The translations under genes were made by a program, and so were the position numbers. Below, piece after piece: positions 59,071-64,000 of a stretch of 64,000 nucleotides of DNA. This DNA is from Zygnema circumcarinatum (lineage: Eukaryota > Streptophyta > Zygnematophyceae > Zygnematales > Zygnemataceae): the NCBI GenBank assembly GCA_037447605.1, contig CM074804.1, positions 4,909,613 to 4,973,612 of the forward strand. Reading direction: 5' to 3'. Position 1 is the stretch's first letter. Each line of letters starts with the position of its first letter. The notes under the pieces are model-generated. The model was not told where the DNA came from. It saw nothing but the letters and a program-made list of their open reading frames with translations, and ran no database searches.

Positions 59071-60283
59071 GTCAGGATTAGCGATCTATCGGCACGTGGC
59101 AGAGGCGGCAGGAGGGAAGAAAGCTCTTTGGACTTACCACTATAAGCCGGGTAGGAGCAGGATTAGGAGTGGGTTAGGTCAGTTGTTGGTTTCGGATTAG
59201 GGTTATGGCAGAAGTGATGCTAGTGAGGTCGTCCTCTTTGCCTAAGCGGAGCAGCCCCGCAGTGCATCAAGTCCTGATGATTTACCTTTCCATGATCATG
59301 TACACGAGCCTGCACTGTACAGGGTTTTTTTTTATTTTTAGGAAACACGATCTGAGTCGCAAACGTGAGATATTTCTGACTCTCATACGGGTAACCGACC
59401 GTCATACCTAGTCCTTGTCCTTCATCCAGTTTCCTTCGTACTATCAACCTATGCACAAGATAAAGTATGCTTTGATCTCTATGCAGAGTCAACGCAAATT
59501 AAAGATGAGTACTTTACAAAAGTTTTTCCAAAAAGGTCAAAATCACGAAAGCACACCCCTCCGTCAGTTGAAGTCATATGACATGTCTCTGTACTCCATA
59601 GATTGGGATATACAACTGAGTATAAGCACAAGCTAAAGGAGAAAATCAGCCGCAGAAGTCCAGGAGCTGTCCTATACGTGAAAGCGGGCCTTTAAATGGG
59701 AATTTGCAGACTTGTGTTCCATTGTTCTCTCTTGTTTACCATATCACATGAAAATGTCTCCTTCCGATTACCACGTCCAGTGCAAACAGTATCCTGTATT
59801 TCACTCTCAGTCAGCACAGTCACATTTGGTTGAAGCTAAGGTAATGATGTTTAAATTTGTTTTTCTATAACATTGGCTAAACAGTTTAAACTACAATACA
59901 TTTCTACTTATCAAAACTGCTATCTGTTCTACTTCTTGGGCTGACCAATTTATATCGGACTACAATGTCAATCGACCTTTCCTACACTGAAAGCCTACTA
60001 GAGTTTGCACCCCTCGGTTCTTATTGATTCCTAAATGTAGTAAAAAGAATTCCTGAGAACGACTTCAAGTTTACACTGACAGCCGTTTCTGCTGGCAGAT
60101 CTATCAGCTTAACATTATACACAAAACATATAAGGAAACACCGAAGCTAATGATAAAATGGTAAAATAGGGGCACTGCCTAGGCTTGCTTCAACTTACAT
60201 TTGACTTCTAATTTCAACTCACCTTTCCTACTCTCTCCTCCAAGGAGCATGCAGGCAGAGACGCCCCCCAAAACCCGAGCTCA
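59071..60283. other. Intergenic: 3' side of the RAY1-like gene
   Basis: No gene supported. Short frames only. The part nearest 60284 should contain the 3'UTR of the glycosyltransferase gene. Confidence 0.4.
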
Positions 60284-63132
60284 TCAAGAACTGGACGTGA
60301 CAATTGGATGCAGTTTTGTGTGCCAGCTGTGCATGCACATTCTGCGATCTGCGTCATAATGCCAGTAGCCGTTGTCCACCAATCTCGCCTTCTTGGCATC
60401 CTTTCCGGAGATCCAGTTGTTGTGCAGAATGATGCAGTTCTTGGCTTTACACGCGGCAGTGACATCCTTCTCAGCCCAAAAGTCATGCACAGCCCCATTC
60501 GGATAAGCAGTCCGGTTCAGGAAAACCGTTCGGAGGCCGTTGGTCCACCGACACTCCTCCTTCCCTCCGACCAGGAGCTGACCTTTCTCGCCACACAGCA
60601 CGTCGTAGAAACTGGGCTGCTCTGAAAGCGTTGTCTGCGCTGCATGTGCGACTATGGCGGAGAACGCCTCAATGGTCTGCTCATCAGAACGCGCAAAGTA
60701 AAACCCGGAGTTGATTCGGCGAATCCCAGTGCCTGGTATGGATGCGTTGGGCTCGTTGCTTTGAATGGGGAAGGTGCCCGGACCGAAGCGGAGGAGGTCC
60801 GGGAGAGGGTCGGAGTACCACACAATGTCCACGTCCGTCCAAAGCGCGGAGTACCCCGCGCGGAGCACGCGCAGGACCGCCCGCGACTTGAGTTTCGTGA
60901 ACTGCCGGAAACACTGCGTGCCGAACGCGCAGTCCGCCGCGTCGATGCTCTTCAGCTTGTCCCCCGCGTGCTCGTAGTACACCGCCAGGCCCTGCGTGAA
61001 GGCGAACTTGTACAGGTCTTCGTCCAGGGCAGCCACCACGAGGTTCTTCTCCAGCCCTAAAAGGCGCAGGCGGCAGACGAAGTTCATGAGCATCTCCGCG
61101 TAGCCGAAGGTGACGGCGACAAGGGTGACAACTTTGAGGTCGCCCTCAACTTGTAGCGCCTGCTTGGGGAGCAGCTGCTCCATGGTGTGGGGAAGCCCTG
61201 GCTTCGAGTCGGGCCCTGCCGTAGCGACGATGGAGTAGTCCTCGCGCTTGTCGACTGACACCATTCCGCATGTCCACCTTCCCTTACTGTCCAGCTTGGG
61301 ATCCGTCTGTGTGTTGGTAATGTATGGGGAGTATTCACAGGAGCAGTTGGCAGGACGCTCTCGCTTCAGTAGGCACAGGTTGCCAACTGCATGACAAGGA
61401 AATTAGCGAAAAGGAGTATGTGTTAGGGTCAAGTTGGATATAGATGCTGCATTTGATAAGCACACGCTTGCTCAGCTAGAGGCTTCGGCATCATGTACGC
61501 AGGACAATGGGAAAATGAGGCAAGCTACGCTTTTCGCCAAGACCTAGACGAGCACTGTCCACCGCAGGTAGAGGGTAATTGTCCTTTGATTGTCCTTTAG
61601 CTTTATGCTGCTTAAGCTGGCAACTCAGTTCGAAGAAGGATAAATTCAGCTCAGCTCATAAAGGAAAACGCATCCTAGCTCATTTTTTTTTGTCGATTCT
61701 CTCAATTCGTAAGTGACGAAGGTGCAGATTTACCACGTGAAGCAAACAATTCGACACAATTTTTACTCCATGAATACTTTCCAGTTAAGCAAAGTGTTGC
61801 ATCGTAACAGCCTCCTCCAAACAATCCACCGGAACTCAATCCACTTGCCCACCTTCATGCCAATCCCCTGGCTCAAGCAAGCAAGCAAGCAGGAGGGAGG
61901 GAGGGAGGGAGGGAGCAGCAGTGGCGGCCCCTACCTGTGGGTTCGTGGCAGGCGGCGAGGCGCCACGGCGCGTGCAGCGCGGTGCCCTTCTGGTTGGTGT
62001 ACGAGCCGTGCGTCTGCGCGAGGTGCACGTTCCGCGCCATCTCCCAGCTGCTGCGCTTGCGCGCGCTCCAGAAGTTGCGGCCCCCCGCGGCCTCCCCCCC
62101 CGCGCCCACGTGCGCGTAGGCGTGCGCCACGTGGAGGTTGGTGAGCGCGGCGCCCCCGTCCACGACCGCGCGCAGGCCGCCCTGCACGGCCTCGTGCGTG
62201 AGCCAGTTGTCGTACTTGGACCGCCCGAACGCGAAGGGCGGGACCGCCCCCCGGAGGAGCGGCCGCGCGGGCGCGTTCCAGAGCCAGAAGTCGACCCCGC
62301 CGTACGTGTGCAGGCTCGCGCCGCCCCGCCGCGCGGCCTCCCGCGCGGCCTCGTCCCGCGCCGCGCGGGTCAGGCCCAGCCGCTCGAGCTCGCCCGCCTC
62401 GAAGCTGAAGGGGAAGGCGCCGGCGCCGAGGTCCCAGCGCGGGGCCGTCAGGAGCCAGAGGTCGAACACGCCCGCGACCTTCTGCACGGCGGGCATGAGG
62501 TCGTTCAGGAGGATGATGTCGCCGTTGATGATCATCGACAGGGCCGTGTCCGCGGCCTGCGCGCGCGCCACCATGGAGTGGAACAGCGGGACGCCATGGA
62601 AGGTGTAGTCAAGCGAGCTCTCCACGCGCACGTGCGGATGGAACTCCGCCGCCACCTCCGCGAACGTCGGGTCATCCCCGAGCAGCACGATCTGCGGCTG
62701 CGGGCGCAGCGCCAGCCACGACAGCAGAGCGCGCCGCTGTGGCTCCGCGCTCTCGTTCGCGTACGCCTTCGGGGCGCAGAAGATCGTCATAGACAGTGCC
62801 TCTGCGGGGTCCGTACCGGTCGCCTGTGAGTTTTCCTGGTCCTGTCCTAGCAAGACGCGGGAATGCCTCACGGCTTCAGTGGCCTCAAGGACGGCGGTGG
62901 AGGTGGTCAGGGCATGGGGTTGGGTGGCGTCGAGCAGGAGGGCCGCGGTGGAGGCTGCGGAGGAGGCGGCGTTCTGGCAGGATTCGTTGACGAGGCGCCA
63001 CGAGCAGAGGAAGAGGCAGAGAGCGACGGCCATGGGGCCGTGGAGCGCTAGAAAGCTCACCAGCTTCGCACCTACGCTCGGGCACTTTGCGCCCGCGTGA
63101 AAGTCCTGGCGGTGCATTCTTGGGTACGACAT
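60284..63132 (-). CDS. RAY1-like beta-arabinofuranosyltransferase (GT77), two-domain
   Basis: Two exons: 61935-63132 and 60284-61386, joined in phase across a 548-bp GT-AG intron, 766 residues. The start at 63132 (an in-frame second ATG follows five codons later) precedes a basic stretch and a signal anchor (LVSFLALHGPMAVALCLFLC), consistent with a Golgi type II protein. The N-terminal domain has MTIFCAPKAYANES, LLGDDPTFAEVA, MIINGDIILLNDLMP and NVHLAQTHGSYTNQKG. The C-terminal domain is a nucleotide-diphospho-sugar transferase with FGYAEMLMNFVCRL, CFRQFTKLKSRAVLRVL, the metal-binding LWTDVDIVWYSDPLP (about residues 584-586), RRINSGFYFARSDEQT, LSEQPSFYDVLCGE and CIILHNNWISGKD. The same two-part layout is known from Arabidopsis RAY1 (reduced arabinose), acting on cell-wall glycans. 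Donor and acceptor are inferred from the family only. Exon 1 is extremely GC-rich, giving a 302-codon antisense frame that is not a gene. Confidence 0.92.
61878..61918. repeat. AAGC and GGGA tetramer runs in RAY1-like intron
   Basis: Four CAAG units followed by five GGGA units, 17 bp from the splice donor of the only intron. Confidence 0.85.
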
Positions 63133-64000
63133 GGGGGCTGCTGCGCGATGGTAGGGGGGAGATGGCGGGCACGGGGGGGGGGTGGAAGTCTGAAGGAAGG
63201 CTGCACGGGCGAGGATGGAGTGAGAGGGAGGAGGCGAGGGAGGGAGCGGCGGCGGCGGTTGCAGGCGCGCCCCGCTCGGCTCTTGGGAGTCGGCGCCCGC
63301 GAGCAGCCGCTATCAAGGCCCGCCGGGAGGTCCCAAGGCCGGAGGTGGTCGGAGCGACGGGCAGGGAAACGTTTGTGGGGGCGCGTGCGATTGGTGTGGG
63401 CGGGGCCCGCCCTGCCCTCGAAAGTTTTGAATACTGTTGCTTCTGCCCGGATGCGGACGGATTTCATTGCCACCTCACCTGGTCCGTACGGTCGGGTAGT
63501 TGGATCTGTACGATCCATCCGTCTGGGATCACTCGTATCAACATGTACGGTCGATTCTCGATTAATGGATGAACCTGGCCGCCCGAATCTGCCGACGGAG
63601 ATCTCGAGCATTGCGTCGCTTTTGAGGCACGGTTTTTCTAAAACGACAAACTCAGCGCTCACTTGCCTCCAAAGAGGCGCCGCGGTGACCTGAAGATTCG
63701 GCGACCTCATAATTGAATGTAAATGGTGGCGCTGCAACCCGACAAGCCACAATCGACAAACTTTTGGCCGTTAACCAATTGGCGGAGGAACCGAGTGGTT
63801 GTCGGCTCAAATAAAAAAAGGTTTCAGAATCGACGCGACTTTGATTGGCCGAATCCGGAAACATTCCAAGGAAAACTTCGGCCAGAATCTGCCCGCGACA
63901 ATTTGCCTTTTGTCCTGTCATTTTGTGCCGCCCGCCGTGTGCCTTCTGTTGCTCCTGGCCTATCCGCGCGTGCGAAGAATGATTACACTTTGGCCGTTTG
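63133..64000. promoter_or_regulatory. Promoter region of the RAY1-like gene
   Basis: GC-rich near the start codon, with GGTCCGTACGGTCGGG, TGTACGATCC and ATGTACGGTCG words at 63480-63552. Several CCAAT/ATTGG boxes lie at 63389, 63776 and 63843. No coding exon recognised up to the right edge. Confidence 0.45.

Noticed and set aside
61921-62829. 302-codon plus-strand frame
   Set aside because: Antisense to the GC-rich first exon of the RAY1-like gene, whose own frame carries clear family motifs.
1-64000. CRISPR arrays, operons, ribosome-binding sites, rRNA or tRNA genes
   Set aside because: The DNA is intron-rich eukaryotic sequence. No spaced direct repeats of CRISPR type and no T-arm/anticodon-arm combination were recognised by eye; a tRNAscan run would settle the tRNA question.

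Overview
This window is nuclear DNA from a streptophyte (the land-plant and charophyte lineage). The genes are rich in short GT-AG introns, and the gene set is plant-specific: a membrane-anchored NAC transcription factor, a RAY1-like GT77 arabinosyltransferase, a plant protein O-fucosyltransferase, two plastid-type shikimate kinases, a zinc-ribbon DUF3133/EDR4-type protein and an ER prolyl 4-hydroxylase. The sequence does not fix the lineage below streptophyte. GC-rich simple-sequence promoters, an interstitial TTAGGG block and a pure CAG-30 run would suit a charophyte alga or an early land plant. A run of 10 N at 56601-56610 shows this is a draft assembly.

Layout, left to right. 1-3005 (-): 5' two-thirds of a NIAP/SV2-type MFS transporter, cut by the left edge. 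5026-8431 (-): PP2C phosphatase, N-terminus unresolved, with possible further exons up to about 9555. 11985-15951 (-): NAC with a C-terminal membrane segment. 18026-22968 (-): prolyl 4-hydroxylase with a tandemly duplicated, phase-matched exon pair. 23451-27209 (+): rhodanese-like / dual-specificity phosphatase / FHA fusion, divergent from the hydroxylase. 29654-35603 (+): zinc-ribbon, extra-large-G-like protein with a 30-glutamine run. 37499-44281 (+): protein O-fucosyltransferase family. 44884-45900: foldback DNA transposon with an exact 8-bp target duplication. 47451-50868 (+) and 53096-55393 (-): two shikimate kinase paralogues, tail to tail. 55.4-56.6 kb: GC-rich minisatellites and the N gap. 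58266-58448 (-): orphan F-box-like exon. 58.6-59.2 kb: degenerate TTAGGG array. 60284-63132 (-): RAY1-like glycosyltransferase.

Exon models were built by hand: reading frame, splice-site dinucleotides and intron phase were required to agree across every junction, and the joined protein had to read through family motifs. Three introns in three unrelated genes fit only with a GC donor (GCAAGC). The genes are a normal eukaryotic neighbourhood, not an operon. Several act in the secretory pathway or on cell-wall glycoproteins (hydroxylase, O-fucosyltransferase, RAY1-like enzyme), but nothing in the sequence shows that their proximity is functional.

Intergenic islands are GC-rich. They share CGTAC/GTACGG runs, CATG-core pentamer microsatellites and G-box (CACGTG) motifs. 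The stretches around 27.3-28.2 kb and 56.6-58.1 kb are AT-rich and look empty.
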